DNA from: JAWVFM01 sp963823245
Lineage (GTDB): Bacteria > Actinomycetota > Thermoleophilia > Solirubrobacterales > 70-9
NCBI GenBank assembly: GCA_963823245.1
Contig: CAWGKQ010000007.1
Location: 186,001 to 250,000 of the forward strand
Direction: 5' to 3'
Length of the DNA stretch: 64,000 nt
Position numbers and translations under genes: made by a program. Below the pieces are notes generated by a model that was not told the origin of the DNA, searched no databases, and saw only the letters and a list, made by a program, of their open reading frames with translations. Shown piece by piece: positions 41,696 to 51,058 of this stretch. The stretch's first letter is position 1. The number at the start of each line of letters is the position of its first letter.

Positions 41696-43201
41696 ATGTC
41701 ACAGGCAGCCCCTCAACAGTCGTTCCTCGCGACCCGCCGCGGCAAGCTCACCCTGGCCCTGCTCGCTGCGATCGCGTTCCTCGACTTCGTCGACGCGTCG
41801 ATAACCAACATCGCGCTGCCATCGATCCGCCGCGATCTCGGCTTCTCAGAGCAAAGCCTGGTCTGGGTCCCGAGCGGCTACTTGCTCACCTACGGCGGGT
41901 TCATGCTGCTCGGGGGCCGTGCCGCCGACCTCCTCGGCCGCCGGCGAGTGCTCGTTGCCGGCATCCTTGTCATCGGGCTCTCGTCCTTCGTCGGTGGGCT
42001 TGCTCAGAGCGAGGCCGTTCTCATCGGCGCCCGCCTGGCGCAGGGCCTCGGCGCCGCGATGACGCTGCCGGCCGCCCTCTCGATCCTGACGACGAGCTTC
42101 AAGGAGGGCGCGGATCGGAACACGGCTCTCGGAGTCTGGGGCGGCATCGCCGGCCTCGCCTCGGCCGTCGGGGTCATCTTGGGCGGGGTCTTCACCGAGG
42201 GCCCGGGGTGGCGCTGGGTGATGTTCGTCAACCCCGTCGCGGCCGCCCTCATCCTCGGGCCGGTCTTCCTGCTCGTGAGGGGCGAGCGGCGCCGGATGGA
42301 GCTTCGCGGCTTCGACGCGCGCGGAGCTGTGCTGGCTACCGCCGGCATGCTGCTCATGATCTACGCGCTCGTCAAGGCGCCCGACGTCGGTTGGGGCACA
42401 GGGCGGACGATCGGCGAGCTCGCCGGGGCGCTGGCGCTGCTGGGTGCCTTCGTCCTCAACGAGCTGCGGGCGCGGAATCCGCTGGTCCCGCTCTCGATCT
42501 TCCGGATCAACGGCCTCGGGTTCTCGAACGCGACCCAGCTCGTCGCCTTCGCCGGCTTCCTCGCGCTGTTCTTCTTCCTCACGCTCTACATGCAGAACGT
42601 CCTCGGCTACTCGCCGATCCAGACCGGCGCCGCGTTCCTGCCGCTCTGCTTCGCCGTCGCCGTCGCCGCCGGAGTCTCCTCCCAGCTCATCTCCCGCGTG
42701 GGGACGCGGCCGCTGATCGTCGGCGGGGCGCTCGTCGCCGCCGGGGGTCTGTACTGGCTCTCGCGCATCCCGGTCGGCGGCTCGTTCGTCGCCGATCTGC
42801 TGCCGGGCATGCTCGTCCTGTCGCTGGGCGCGGCGGCGGTGTTCGTCGCCGTCACCACGGCGGCCAACGCCGGCGTGCCCGCCGACAAGGCGGGGCTCGC
42901 TGCAGCGCTCCTCAACTCCTCACAGCAGGCGGGCGGGGCGATCGGCCTCGCGGTCCTCACGGCGATCGCCACCTCGCGCACCAACGACCTCCTGGCGGCG
43001 CACGCCGCCATGCCTGACGCGCTCACCGGCGGCTTTCAGCGGGCGCTGCTCGTGGGGAGCGTCTTCCTCGTTGCCGCGGCGGTGCTCGGGATGCGCGCCA
43101 CCAACACGCGCGGCGAGCAGCCTGAGCAAACCACGGCGCAGGGCGCTTCGCGTGTGGGCGAGCCCGAGCTCGCGGCCGCGCCTGGGCGCGCCGGCGCCTG
43201 A
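41696..43201 (+). CDS. MFS drug-efflux transporter (DHA2, EmrB/QacA type, 14 TM)
   Basis: 501 residues from ATG 41696 with GGAGG upstream. Motif D1 (LDFVDASITNIALPSIRRDL), motif A (LGGRAADLLGRRRVLVAGIL), motif C (GLASAVGVILGGVFTEGPGW) and fourteen predicted helices place it in the DHA2 proton-antiporter family. Controlled by the divergent MarR. The FAD oxidase gene follows after 60 bp; together a drug/aromatic-compound export and modification unit. Confidence 0.93.
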   Translation: MSQAAPQQSFLATRRGKLTLALLAAIAFLDFVDASITNIALPSIRRDLGFSEQSLVWVPSGYLLTYGGFMLLGGRAADLLGRRRVLVAGILVIGLSSFVGGLAQSEAVLIGARLAQGLGAAMTLPAALSILTTSFKEGADRNTALGVWGGIAGLASAVGVILGGVFTEGPGWRWVMFVNPVAAALILGPVFLLVRGERRRMELRGFDARGAVLATAGMLLMIYALVKAPDVGWGTGRTIGELAGALALLGAFVLNELRARNPLVPLSIFRINGLGFSNATQLVAFAGFLALFFFLTLYMQNVLGYSPIQTGAAFLPLCFAVAVAAGVSSQLISRVGTRPLIVGGALVAAGGLYWLSRIPVGGSFVADLLPGMLVLSLGAAAVFVAVTTAANAGVPADKAGLAAALLNSSQQAGGAIGLAVLTAIATSRTNDLLAAHAAMPDALTGGFQRALLVGSVFLVAAAVLGMRATNTRGEQPEQTTAQGASRVGEPELAAAPGRAGA

Positions 43202-43261
43202 CACCGCGAGAAGCGAGGAAGGCGCCGGAGTCAAAGAAAAGCAGTGACCAAAGGAGTGCAC

Positions 43262-44656
43262 ATGAACGCCAATCCCGATATCTCGATCTCCGACCTCCGC
43301 GCCGACCTGAACGGCAGCGTGATCGCCCCGGGCGACGCCCGATACGACGACGCGCGCGGCGTCTTCTTCACCGGGTTCGACCGCCGGCCGGCGGCGATCG
43401 TCCGCGCCGCCGACGCATCCGAAGTCGCCCGCGTAGTCAACCTCGCTCGCGAGACGGGCGCCGAGCTCGCCGTCCGAAGCGGCGGCCACAGCCCGGCCGG
43501 ATACGGGACCTCGGAGGGAGGGATCGTCCTCGACCTCTCCGCGATGAACTCGGTCGAGGTCGACGCCAAGCGGCGCACCGCCTGGGCGCAGACCGGGGTC
43601 AAGGCCGGCGACTACACGAGGATCACGGGCGAGCACGGCCTCGCCACCGGTCTCGGCGATACCGCCTCGGTCGGCGTCGGTGGGATCACCCTCGGTGGCG
43701 GCATCGGCTTCCTCGTTCGGAGGAACGGGCTGACGATCGACGACGTCCTCGGCGCCGAGGTCGTCACCGCCGACGGCGAGCTCCTCGAGGTCGACGAGGA
43801 GAACCACCACGACCTCTTCTGGGCGCTTCGGGGAGGCGGCGGCAACTTCGGCGTCGTCACCGGGCTGCGGTTCCGCCTCCACGAGATCGATGACGTAGTC
43901 GGGGGCATGCTGATGCTCCCAGCGAGCGCCCAGGTGATCGGCGGGTTGGTCGCCGCTGCGGACGCGGCGCCGGAGGAGCTGTCGCTGATCGCCAACGTGA
44001 TGAAGGCGCCGCCGATGCCGTTCATCCCCGCCGAGCGGCACGGTAAGCCCGTCGTGATTGCCCTAATGGTCTACGCCGGCGATGCCGAGGCCGGCCAGCT
44101 GGCGCTCGCGCCGATTCGCGAGCTCGCAACCCCGCTCGCCGACATGGTCCGCCCGATCCGCTACCCGGAGATCTACGAGGGACCGGAGGGACCGCGGCCG
44201 GGAACCGCCGCAGGGACAAACATGCTCGTCGATGCCTTGGCCCCCGGGGCGGAGGAGGCGATCCTCGAGCATCTCGAGTCGTCCACGGCCCCGATGGCCG
44301 CCGTCCAGCTCCGCGTGCTCGGCGGGGCGATGGCGCGCGTCCCCGACGAGACGACGGCCTTCGGGCATCGCGGCGCGAAGATGATGGTGAACGTCGCCGC
44401 GATGTTCGGGAACCCGGCCGAGGGCCCCGAGCACGAGGCCTGGGCGAGCAGCCTGGCGACGGCGCTATCCGATGGAACCTCAGCCGCCTATGTCGGCTTC
44501 CTCGGCGACGAGGGGGACGATGGCGTCCGACGCGCCTACCCGCCCGTGACCCTCGAGCGCCTGGCCCGTGTGAAGCGTCAATACGACCCCGACAACGTCT
44601 TTCGGCTCAACCTGAACGTGACGCCGGCCGGCGAGCTGAAAGCTCGAGATCGATGA
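43262..44656 (+). CDS. FAD-binding (BBE/VAO-type) oxidoreductase
   Basis: 464 residues, ATG 43262 with AAAGGAG. PCMH-type FAD domain: RPAAIVRAADASEVARVVNL, LAVRSGGHSPAGYGTSEGGI (His for covalent FAD), GLGDTASVGVGGITLGGGIG, WALRGGGGNFGVVTGLRFRL; C-terminal BBE segment RVKRQYDPDNVFRLNLNV. The second (Cys) flavin link of berberine-bridge enzymes is not seen at the usual place (GDTASVGVGG), so FAD is probably single-linked. Oxidises sugars or aromatic/alkaloid-type compounds. No signal peptide. Confidence 0.92.
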   Translation: MNANPDISISDLRADLNGSVIAPGDARYDDARGVFFTGFDRRPAAIVRAADASEVARVVNLARETGAELAVRSGGHSPAGYGTSEGGIVLDLSAMNSVEVDAKRRTAWAQTGVKAGDYTRITGEHGLATGLGDTASVGVGGITLGGGIGFLVRRNGLTIDDVLGAEVVTADGELLEVDEENHHDLFWALRGGGGNFGVVTGLRFRLHEIDDVVGGMLMLPASAQVIGGLVAAADAAPEELSLIANVMKAPPMPFIPAERHGKPVVIALMVYAGDAEAGQLALAPIRELATPLADMVRPIRYPEIYEGPEGPRPGTAAGTNMLVDALAPGAEEAILEHLESSTAPMAAVQLRVLGGAMARVPDETTAFGHRGAKMMVNVAAMFGNPAEGPEHEAWASSLATALSDGTSAAYVGFLGDEGDDGVRRAYPPVTLERLARVKRQYDPDNVFRLNLNVTPAGELKARDR

Positions 44657-44895
44657 GCGAGCGCCCCAACAGCCCCGCCGCCACCGACATCGCCATGGCG
44701 GCCAACGACTGGGTCACGGGTCTGGGAATCATCACGATCGCGATCTTCCCGCTCGCCATCCCTCTGCTCGCGCTCACCGCCTTGGCGGCCGCGCTGCTGT
44801 TGGTGGCCGGGCCCTTCCGGTGCCTTTGGGAGCGGCAGTGCCGAAGCCTGCCGCTCCCGGTCCGCACGCTACTTTCCGTTTTCGGATCGCCTTAG
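44653..44895 (+). CDS. Small membrane protein
   Basis: 80 residues; ATG overlaps the previous stop (ATGA). One long or two short helices (VTGLGIITIAIFPLAIPLLA, LTALAAALLLVAGPFRCLWE). No family recognised. Translationally coupled to the FAD oxidase; its end overlaps the convergent phasin-like gene by 27 bp. Confidence 0.6.
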   Translation: MSERPNSPAATDIAMAANDWVTGLGIITIAIFPLAIPLLALTALAAALLLVAGPFRCLWERQCRSLPLPVRTLLSVFGSP

Positions 44896-45216
44896 TGACT
44901 TGCCGGCATCGCCCACGACCTTGCGAAGGAAGTCGTACTGCGTGTGGACCAGCCGATCGGCCATCTCCATAGCGGCGTCGATGACATCCTGCCGTCTCGA
45001 CGGGCCCTCGCCGTGCAGTGGCAGCGCCTGGTCGACCGTGTCGACAAACTTGTGTACGGCTTCGATCGCGCTGCGCTGCCCTGACTCGACCGACTTGAGC
45101 ACCTCATCGGACAACTCCGTCGTCCGATCGACCGCGGTTCTCTCGGCCTGGTGCCGCTTGCGCGTGGCCGCACCCTTCTTTGCGGCCGCGCTGCGCTGGG
45201 CCTTGGTCTCTGGCAT
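44869..45216 (-). CDS. Phasin-like / histone-like small helical protein
   Basis: 115 residues from ATG 45216, preceded by AAGGAGG. A basic Ala/Lys start (AQRSAAAKKGAATRKRHQAE) then amphipathic helices (LSDEVLKSVESGQRSAIEAV, MEMADRLVHTQYDFLRKVVG). The helical part resembles phasins, which coat polyhydroxyalkanoate granules, and actinobacterial relatives with a DNA-binding-like N-terminus. Function not certain. Stand-alone. Confidence 0.6.
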   Translation of the reverse strand: MPETKAQRSAAAKKGAATRKRHQAERTAVDRTTELSDEVLKSVESGQRSAIEAVHKFVDTVDQALPLHGEGPSRRQDVIDAAMEMADRLVHTQYDFLRKVVGDAGKSLRRSENGK

Positions 45217-45464
45217 TGGATCCACCTCCTTCTTAGGCTTGAGTCCCCTCAATGACTAGCGCGGGTTCTCAAGCATCCGTTTCTCAACCCTGACCGTAGA
45301 GCAGCCCGGCGGCAGCGCCATCCGTAGAAACCGGCACCCGACCCCGCAAGCTACGGAGTCGGTCGCCGCGGACGGCCGCCGGGGGATTCGGTGAGGCGGT
45401 TGGCGATGAAAGGGCCCACGGATGAGGATGTGGTCGTCCACTCGGACCCGATCCTGACCTCGCT

Positions 45465-46302
45465 TCAGTCGGTCACGCGGCGGACGAATGATCGGGTGCT
45501 CAGCCACGCGAGCGCAGCGGTGATCACGACGAGCGCGGTGATCACCGCGGCGACGGGCATATGCGGGAGGCTGGGAGTCATCGCCGCCCGCAGGCCCTCC
45601 GAGACGTAGACCAGCGGGTTGATCAGAGTGAAGATCTTCAACCAAGGGATGGGGTCGAGCTGCTGCCACGGGTAGTAGACGCAGCCGAGGAAGGTGATGG
45701 GAATCACCACGAGCGAGAAGATGAGGCCGATCTGCCGCGGCTGGACGACGGTTCCGAGCAGCAGGCCGAGGAACCCGGCAAGCAGGCCGGCGATGAGGAC
45801 GACGCAGATCAGCAACGGCCAGCTCGAGATGGTCACCGACACCGGCTCCGCCGGGATCAGGTAGAGCAGCGGGAACACGACGATCGCTGCAAGCACCGAC
45901 TGGAACGTGCTGAAGACCACCTTCTCGAAGGCGACGAGCCCGATCGGCAGCGGGGCCATCAGACGATCCTCGATCTCGCGCGTGCCCCCGAGCTCGGTAG
46001 CCAGGGGAAGGGCCACTGCCGCGATCCCCTGGAAAAAGACCGCGACCGCGATGAGCCCCGGGACCAGGACGGTGGCGAAACTCGACGCCGCCCGCCGGTC
46101 CGCCGCCCAGTCCGCGTCCGATCTTCGGGAACACGTAGGTGAACACGAATACGAACAGCAAGGGATTCATGACCGTACGCAGCAGGAACGAGACGAGCTC
46201 GCGCCGCAGCACGCGCCCGTCGCGGACCATCAGCCCGTAGAACCCGCGTGCGTAGGCAACGCCACGCCCATAGGGGATGGTGGCGTCGATCCCCGCGCTC
46301 AT
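45465..46302 (-). CDS. ABC-2 type permease (Drr-like), one frameshift
   Basis: Starts MSAGIDATIPYGRGVAYARG, VSFLLRTVMNPLLFVFVFTY; frame changes near 46090 and continues MALPLATELGGTREIEDRLM, VFEKV-like FEKVVFSTFQSVLAAIVVFP and ends ITAALAWLSTRSFVRRVTD. About 278 residues, six helices, ABC2_membrane family. ATG 46302 overlaps the ATPase stop. The single break is within a G/C-run and may be a sequencing error. Exports drugs, lipids or polyketides with its ATPase. About 250 bp without a gene follow. Confidence 0.85.
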
Positions 46303-47237
46303 TCGCGCAGGTCCCGGCCCGTCAGCGTGATGAAGACTGTCTCTAGCGAGGGCTCCGCCAGCGAGAGGTCGCGGAGCCCGGGTCCCGCGGCAGTCACCAG
46401 TCCGGGCACCGCGCCCGCCCCGTCGAGGGTCCGCACCCGCAATGTGGCGCCATCCTGATCCACCGTCCCCAGGTTGCGCAGGTGAGGCGCCGCGCGGCGC
46501 GCCAAGGCCTCGTCGGCGAAGCCGAGTGTGGCGATCGCCAGGTCGCCATGCTCCCGCTTGAGCGCATCGGGGGCGTCGCAGACCAGGATCCGTCCGTGGT
46601 CGATGATCGCCACGCGATCGCAGAACTGCTCGGCCTCTTCCATGTAGTGGGTCGTGAGCACGACGGTGAGGCCCTCCTCGGCGCGCAGCTCTCCCAGCAC
46701 GTCCCACAACGCGATCCGGCTCTGGGGATCGAGCCCCGCTGTGGGCTCGTCGAGGAACACGATGGTTGGCCTATGGGCGATCGCGCGCGCCACCTGGAGG
46801 CGCTGAGCCAAGCCTCCCGAAAGCGCGATCACCATCTCGCCGCCGCGATCGGCGAGGCGAAAGCGCCCGAGCAACTCGTCGGCCCGCTGACGCGCCGCCC
46901 GTCGTGACGACCCGAAGAACCGGCAGTGGAAGACGAGGTTCTCGCGCACCGTGCAGGCCCGATCAAGGGTGTTGAACTGCGTCACCACGCCCAGCGAGGC
47001 CTTCGCCCGGGCGGGATCCTCGACCACGTCGATCCCGTTCACGACCGCGCTCCCGGCGGTCGGTGCGACTCGGGTCGTGGCGATGCCGACCGTCGTGGTC
47101 TTCCCCGCACCGTTGGGTCCCAGCAGCCCGAACAGCTCGCCGTGCTTCACGACGAGGTCGATCCCGTCCACTGCGTTCGGCGCACTGTGAACGTAGGACT
47201 TGACGAGGTGATTCAGCTCGAGTGGTCTCGGGTCCAC
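46299..47237 (-). CDS. ABC transporter ATP-binding protein (DrrA-like)
   Basis: 312 residues from GTG 47237. Walker A LLGPNGAGKTTTVGIATT, signature ALSGGLAQRLQVARAIAH, Walker B TIVFLDEPTAGLDPQSRIAL, H-loop VVLTTHYMEEAEQFCDRVAI, C-terminal domain LSLAEPSLETVFITLTGRDL as in daunorubicin-resistance ATPases. The signature is LSGGLAQR rather than LSGGQxxR. Couples to the overlapping ABC-2 permease. Natural-product or lipid exporter. An alternative upstream start exists but lacks family support. Confidence 0.92.
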   Translation of the reverse strand: MDPRPLELNHLVKSYVHSAPNAVDGIDLVVKHGELFGLLGPNGAGKTTTVGIATTRVAPTAGSAVVNGIDVVEDPARAKASLGVVTQFNTLDRACTVRENLVFHCRFFGSSRRAARQRADELLGRFRLADRGGEMVIALSGGLAQRLQVARAIAHRPTIVFLDEPTAGLDPQSRIALWDVLGELRAEEGLTVVLTTHYMEEAEQFCDRVAIIDHGRILVCDAPDALKREHGDLAIATLGFADEALARRAAPHLRNLGTVDQDGATLRVRTLDGAGAVPGLVTAAGPGLRDLSLAEPSLETVFITLTGRDLRE

Positions 47238-47467
47238 GGTCGGCGAAGTATGTCGGTGGCGCGCGGATTCGCCGCGCGCTCGACGAGCGGGAGCGACCTC
47301 GTCCGAGCACCGTTGGGGGCCTAGACGGTCCCCGCGGGTGGCCGAGGGGCTGAGCATCGGCACGCGCCTTTGCGAACGGGTCGCCGGCCCTCGTAGGTAG
47401 TTCGCTGCAACGACACGGGTGCTTCGCCCGGATGACGAGTTGCTCGCACCGTTGTGGAATTCATGTT

Positions 47468-47767
47468 GTGACGATTCGGGCGGTGATCGAGAACCACGGG
47501 TACTTCGCCCACGGTGGTAACCCCGACGATGCCGCCGAGACATGGGCGGAGTCCGGTTTCGATGCCACAGAGGTCGATCGGTGGCTCACTGCGCGTTGCT
47601 TCAACCCGAGCGCCGCCCGGGACCTCGCCGATGCCGGCGTCTCGCCCGAACTTGGCGGCATGAGGACCGACGCTGGATCGGGCACCTACACCGACACCGT
47701 CGGCTTCAAGGTCGCCGATGGCGACCTCGAGGTGGAGGAGGCCCGCGACCTAGTCGGTGTCTCCTAG
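47468..47767 (+). CDS. Conserved hypothetical protein
   Basis: About 99 residues from GTG 47468: IRAVIENHGYFAHGGNPDDA, AETWAESGFDATEVDRWLTA, ARCFNPSAARDLADAGVSPE. Similar short proteins (WLxARCFxPxAARxLxDAGV) accompany stress genes in actinobacteria; no function known. Possibly helical and DNA- or protein-binding. 17 bp before the phosphoribosyltransferase fusion gene, same strand. Confidence 0.65.
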   Translation: MTIRAVIENHGYFAHGGNPDDAAETWAESGFDATEVDRWLTARCFNPSAARDLADAGVSPELGGMRTDAGSGTYTDTVGFKVADGDLEVEEARDLVGVS

Positions 47768-47784
47768 CGCCGGAGGCGTCGATA

Positions 47785-49125
47785 GTGACCGCTGGCCAGA
47801 CCGTCAAGCGAGGCGCTCACGTCCGCCGCTATGCCGATCGACGCGAAGCGGGCCGCCTGCTCGCAGAGCGTCTTGTCGGGCTCGCCGATCAACGCACGGT
47901 CGTCGTTGCCCTGCCTCGTGGGGGAGTACCCGTGGCCTTCGAGGTCGCGGCCGCGCTCTCCGCGCCACTCGATGTGCTCACGGTGCGGAAGCTCGGCGCG
48001 CCCGGGAACCCCGAGTTCGGCATCGGCGCGGTCGCCGAGGATGGAACGGGTGTCATCGACCAGAGCGCCATCGCCGCCCTCGAGATGGGGCGAGAGGAAC
48101 TGAACGCCATCATCGCTAGTGAGGCGGCCGAGCTGCGCCGGCGGGTGCGCCTGTACCGCGGTATGCGCCCCGCCGTTCGCATCGCAGACCGCACTGTGAT
48201 CGTCGTCGACGATGGGGTCGCGACCGGGGTCACCGACACCGCCGCCTTACGGGCGCTGCGCAAGCAGCGCCCCCGCAAGTTGATCCTCGCCGTCCCGGTT
48301 TGCCCCCCGAGCTCGCTGCGGGAGCTGGCCGTGGAGGCTGACGAGGTCGTGTGCCTGCAGTCACCGCAGTCGATGCTCAGCGTCGGGCACTGGTACCGCG
48401 ACTTCTCCCAGGTTTCCGACGACGCGGTCGTTTCGCTTCTGGACAGGGCCCACGACGCGACGGCCAAGCATGAGGCGGTCACCATCCACGCCGGCGCGGT
48501 TCCGCTCGCCGGCGATCTGTCGGTCCCAACCAGCGCTCGCGGCCTGGTCCTATTCGCGCATGGATCGGGCTCGAGCCGTGTCAGCCCCCGCAACGTCGAG
48601 GTCGCCCGCATGCTCAACGCCCACGGCCTCGGGACGCTGCTCTTCGACCTCCTGAGCGAGCGCGAGTCGCTGTCCCGAGCCAACGTCTTCGACGTCGCGT
48701 TGCTTTCGGACCGCCTCGTGGCCGCGACCCGCTGGGCGCAGTCGCGGTCCGACCTCGCACATCTTCCGCTCGGCTACTTCGGGGCCAGCACCGGCGCCGC
48801 CGCGGCGCTTGCCGCCGCGGCGACCTTGCCCCATGACATCGGGGCCGTCGTATCCCGTGGCGGGAGGCCAGATCTGGCTGGCGACAGGCTGGCGTGGGTA
48901 CGCGCCCCGACCCTCCTGATCGTCGGCGACCTGGATCGCGAGGTGTTGGCGCTCAACCAGCAGGCGAGGGAGCGCCTGCGCGCGCCATCCGAGCTCGCGG
49001 TCGTTCCGGGGGCCGGGCACCTGTTCGAGGAGCCGGGGGCACTGGCGAGCGTCGCCGACCTCGCCGGCAAATGGTTCGGGACCCGTCTGGTCCCGCCCGG
49101 ATCTGAGGGCGTGGGGCCGCCGTGA
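47785..49125 (+). CDS. Phosphoribosyltransferase domain fused to dienelactone hydrolase-like domain
   Basis: 446 residues from GTG 47785 with CGGAGG. N-terminal PRTase (~10-215): VVVALPRGGVPVAFEVAAAL and the PRPP loop VIVVDDGVATGVTDTAALRA (xVVDDGxATG). C-terminal alpha/beta hydrolase (~235-430): GLVLFAHGSGSSRVSPRNVE, LGYFGASTGAAAALAAAATL (nucleophile GASTG), LIVGDLDREVL (Asp), PGAGHLFEEPG (His). Such fusions occur in the mycobacterial hypoxia regulon neighbourhood and elsewhere; biochemical role unproven. Its stop overlaps the next start (GTGA), forming an operon with the esterase-like gene. Confidence 0.9.
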   Translation: MTAGQTVKRGAHVRRYADRREAGRLLAERLVGLADQRTVVVALPRGGVPVAFEVAAALSAPLDVLTVRKLGAPGNPEFGIGAVAEDGTGVIDQSAIAALEMGREELNAIIASEAAELRRRVRLYRGMRPAVRIADRTVIVVDDGVATGVTDTAALRALRKQRPRKLILAVPVCPPSSLRELAVEADEVVCLQSPQSMLSVGHWYRDFSQVSDDAVVSLLDRAHDATAKHEAVTIHAGAVPLAGDLSVPTSARGLVLFAHGSGSSRVSPRNVEVARMLNAHGLGTLLFDLLSERESLSRANVFDVALLSDRLVAATRWAQSRSDLAHLPLGYFGASTGAAAALAAAATLPHDIGAVVSRGGRPDLAGDRLAWVRAPTLLIVGDLDREVLALNQQARERLRAPSELAVVPGAGHLFEEPGALASVADLAGKWFGTRLVPPGSEGVGPP

Positions 49126-50501
49126 GGCCGCCTCCGCTCACCGGCGAGCTCCGCGCTCACCCCGTTGCGAGCGAAGCGCGGGTGATCGACGCGGTCCGCC
49201 GCGGCGCCACGCCGCTGACCGGCGGCCACGGCGACTTCGACCCGCTGCTGGACCTGGTCGGCGACGCCCGCTTCGTCCTCATCGGCGAGGCCTCCCACGG
49301 CACCCACGAGTTCTACCGCGAGCGGGCACTGCTGACCAGACGCCTGATCGAGGAGAAGGGCTTTAGCGCTGTCGCCGTCGAGGCCGACTGGCCGGACGCT
49401 TACCGCGTCAACCGCTACGTCCGCGGCGCGCGGGAGGACGGGGACGCCGAGGAGGCGCTGCGCGGCTTCGAGCGCTTTCCGTCGTGGATGTGGCGAAATG
49501 CCGACGTGCTGGACTTCGTCGGCTGGCTGCGCTCTCACAACGAGGGCCTGCCGATGGCCGGTGTACCGGTCGGCTTCTACGGCCTCGACCTCTACAGCCT
49601 CTACGCCTCGGTCGATGCCGTCATCGGCTACCTGAGCAAGGTCGATCCGGCCGGGGCGGTACGGGCGCGCGAGCGCTACGCGTGCTTCGAGCATTTCGGG
49701 GCCGAGGGCCAGGCCTATGGCTACGCGGCAAGCCTCGCGATCAGCGACTCGTGTCGGCGCGAGGTGATCGAACAGCTTCTCGAGCTCCAGCGGGCGGCAT
49801 CCGTCTACGCGCGGCTCGACGGCCTCGCCGCCGAGGACGAGTATTTCTACGCTGAGCAGAACGCGCGCCTGGTCGCCAACGCCGAGGAGTACTACCGCTC
49901 GATGTTCTCCCACCGGGACTCGTCCTGGAACCTGCGCGACCGCCACATGGCAGACACGCTCGAGCGCCTCGCCGCCCATCTCGATCGGCACAACGGGCGG
50001 ACGCGCGTCGTCGTCTGGGAGCACAACTCGCACGTCGGCGATGCCCGGATGACTGAGATGGGCGCCCGCGGAGAGCTCAACGTCGGTCAGCTGGCGCGTC
50101 AGCGCCGCGGCGCGGATGCGATACTCGTCGGCCTGACGACCTACGAGGGAACGGTCACGGCCGCCTCCGACTGGGGTGGTGCGTCCGAGCGCAAGCGGGT
50201 GCGGCCGGCGCTCCGCGAGAGCTACGAAGCGATCTTCCACGAAGCCGGTCCCAGTCGTTTCGTGCTCCGCCTCGATCGGGGGGTGGCGGCGGTCCAGCTG
50301 GCGCAGCCTCGCCTCGAGAGAGCGATCGGGGTGATCTATCGGCCGCAGACCGAGCGGGCGAGCCACTACTTTCACTCGCGGCTCGCCGGACAGTTCGACG
50401 CAGTGATCCACCTCGACGAGACGCGGGCGGTGGAGCCCCTGGAGCGAACCGCCGCCTCGGAGGCCGGGGAGCCGCCGGAGACCTACCCGACGGCGCTATG
50501 A
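49122..50501 (+). CDS. Erythromycin esterase-family protein
   Basis: 459 residues, GTG 49122. EreA/B-like motifs: FVLIGEASHGTHEFYRERAL (GExxHGxxE), GFSAVAVEADWPDAYRVNRY, VPVGFYGLDLYSLYASVDAV, VVVWEHNSHVGDARMTEMGA. The active-site His and Glu of the family are present. In actinobacteria such proteins are commonly fused or adjacent to PRTase domains (as in Rv2030c of M. tuberculosis) and not proven to cleave macrolides. Coupled to the gene before it. Confidence 0.9.
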   Translation: MRPPPLTGELRAHPVASEARVIDAVRRGATPLTGGHGDFDPLLDLVGDARFVLIGEASHGTHEFYRERALLTRRLIEEKGFSAVAVEADWPDAYRVNRYVRGAREDGDAEEALRGFERFPSWMWRNADVLDFVGWLRSHNEGLPMAGVPVGFYGLDLYSLYASVDAVIGYLSKVDPAGAVRARERYACFEHFGAEGQAYGYAASLAISDSCRREVIEQLLELQRAASVYARLDGLAAEDEYFYAEQNARLVANAEEYYRSMFSHRDSSWNLRDRHMADTLERLAAHLDRHNGRTRVVVWEHNSHVGDARMTEMGARGELNVGQLARQRRGADAILVGLTTYEGTVTAASDWGGASERKRVRPALRESYEAIFHEAGPSRFVLRLDRGVAAVQLAQPRLERAIGVIYRPQTERASHYFHSRLAGQFDAVIHLDETRAVEPLERTAASEAGEPPETYPTAL

Positions 50502-50543
50502 GCCTGAGGGTCCGCGTAATCCGACACGAGACAAGGAGGCGCC

Positions 50544-51023
50544 GTGAGCAACAGCGAGACAACCGGGGCCGTAACGTCATACTTGGAGGAGCGCGGCGTC
50601 GACTACGAGCTCGTGGAGCACGAGGAGCGCTTCACGGCCGCCGCCGAGGCTCGGGCGTCCGGCGTCGAGCCCCACGACGCCGCCAAAGTCGTCGTGCTCC
50701 GGCGCGATGACGAATATGTGCTCGCCGTTCTCCCTGCCTCCGAGCGCCTCGCACTGGGCAAGGCTCGCGAGCTGCTCGGTGGCGAGGCCGGACTCCGCCT
50801 CGCCAACGAGGACGAGATCCGGCGCGACTTCGCGCAGTTCGAGGTGGGGGCGCTACCCCCCTTCGGCGATCTGGTCGGGACCGGACAGCTCGTGGATCGT
50901 CGACTGCTCGGTCACGAGCGCGTGCTCTGCAGCTCAGGGGATCACCGACACGGCCTGAGGATCGATCCCAACGACCTGGTCCGCCTCGCCGAGGGAGTGG
51001 TCGGGGATATCTGCGAGGACTGA
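50544..51023 (+). CDS. YbaK/ProX-type aminoacyl-tRNA deacylase domain protein
   Basis: 159 residues; GTG 50544 after AAGGAGG. YbaK fold: YELVEHEERFTAAAEARASG, AAKVVVLRRDDEYVLAVLPA (catalytic Lys in AKVVV), LRLANEDEIRRDFAQFEVGA, LPPFGDLVGTGQLVDRRLLG. Edits mischarged tRNAs or acts as a stress-linked relative. Close relatives occur beside universal stress genes. 42 bp after the esterase-like gene; likely co-transcribed. Confidence 0.85.
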   Translation: MSNSETTGAVTSYLEERGVDYELVEHEERFTAAAEARASGVEPHDAAKVVVLRRDDEYVLAVLPASERLALGKARELLGGEAGLRLANEDEIRRDFAQFEVGALPPFGDLVGTGQLVDRRLLGHERVLCSSGDHRHGLRIDPNDLVRLAEGVVGDICED

Positions 51024-51058
51024 TCCCCGCTGCCGCGGTCAGAGACGAAGCCGCTGCC

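Noticed and set aside
49122..50501. Macrolide resistance gene
   Set aside because: The erythromycin esterase family is broad; context (PRTase fusion, stress genes) favours a housekeeping or dormancy role and nothing in the sequence shows macrolide hydrolysis.
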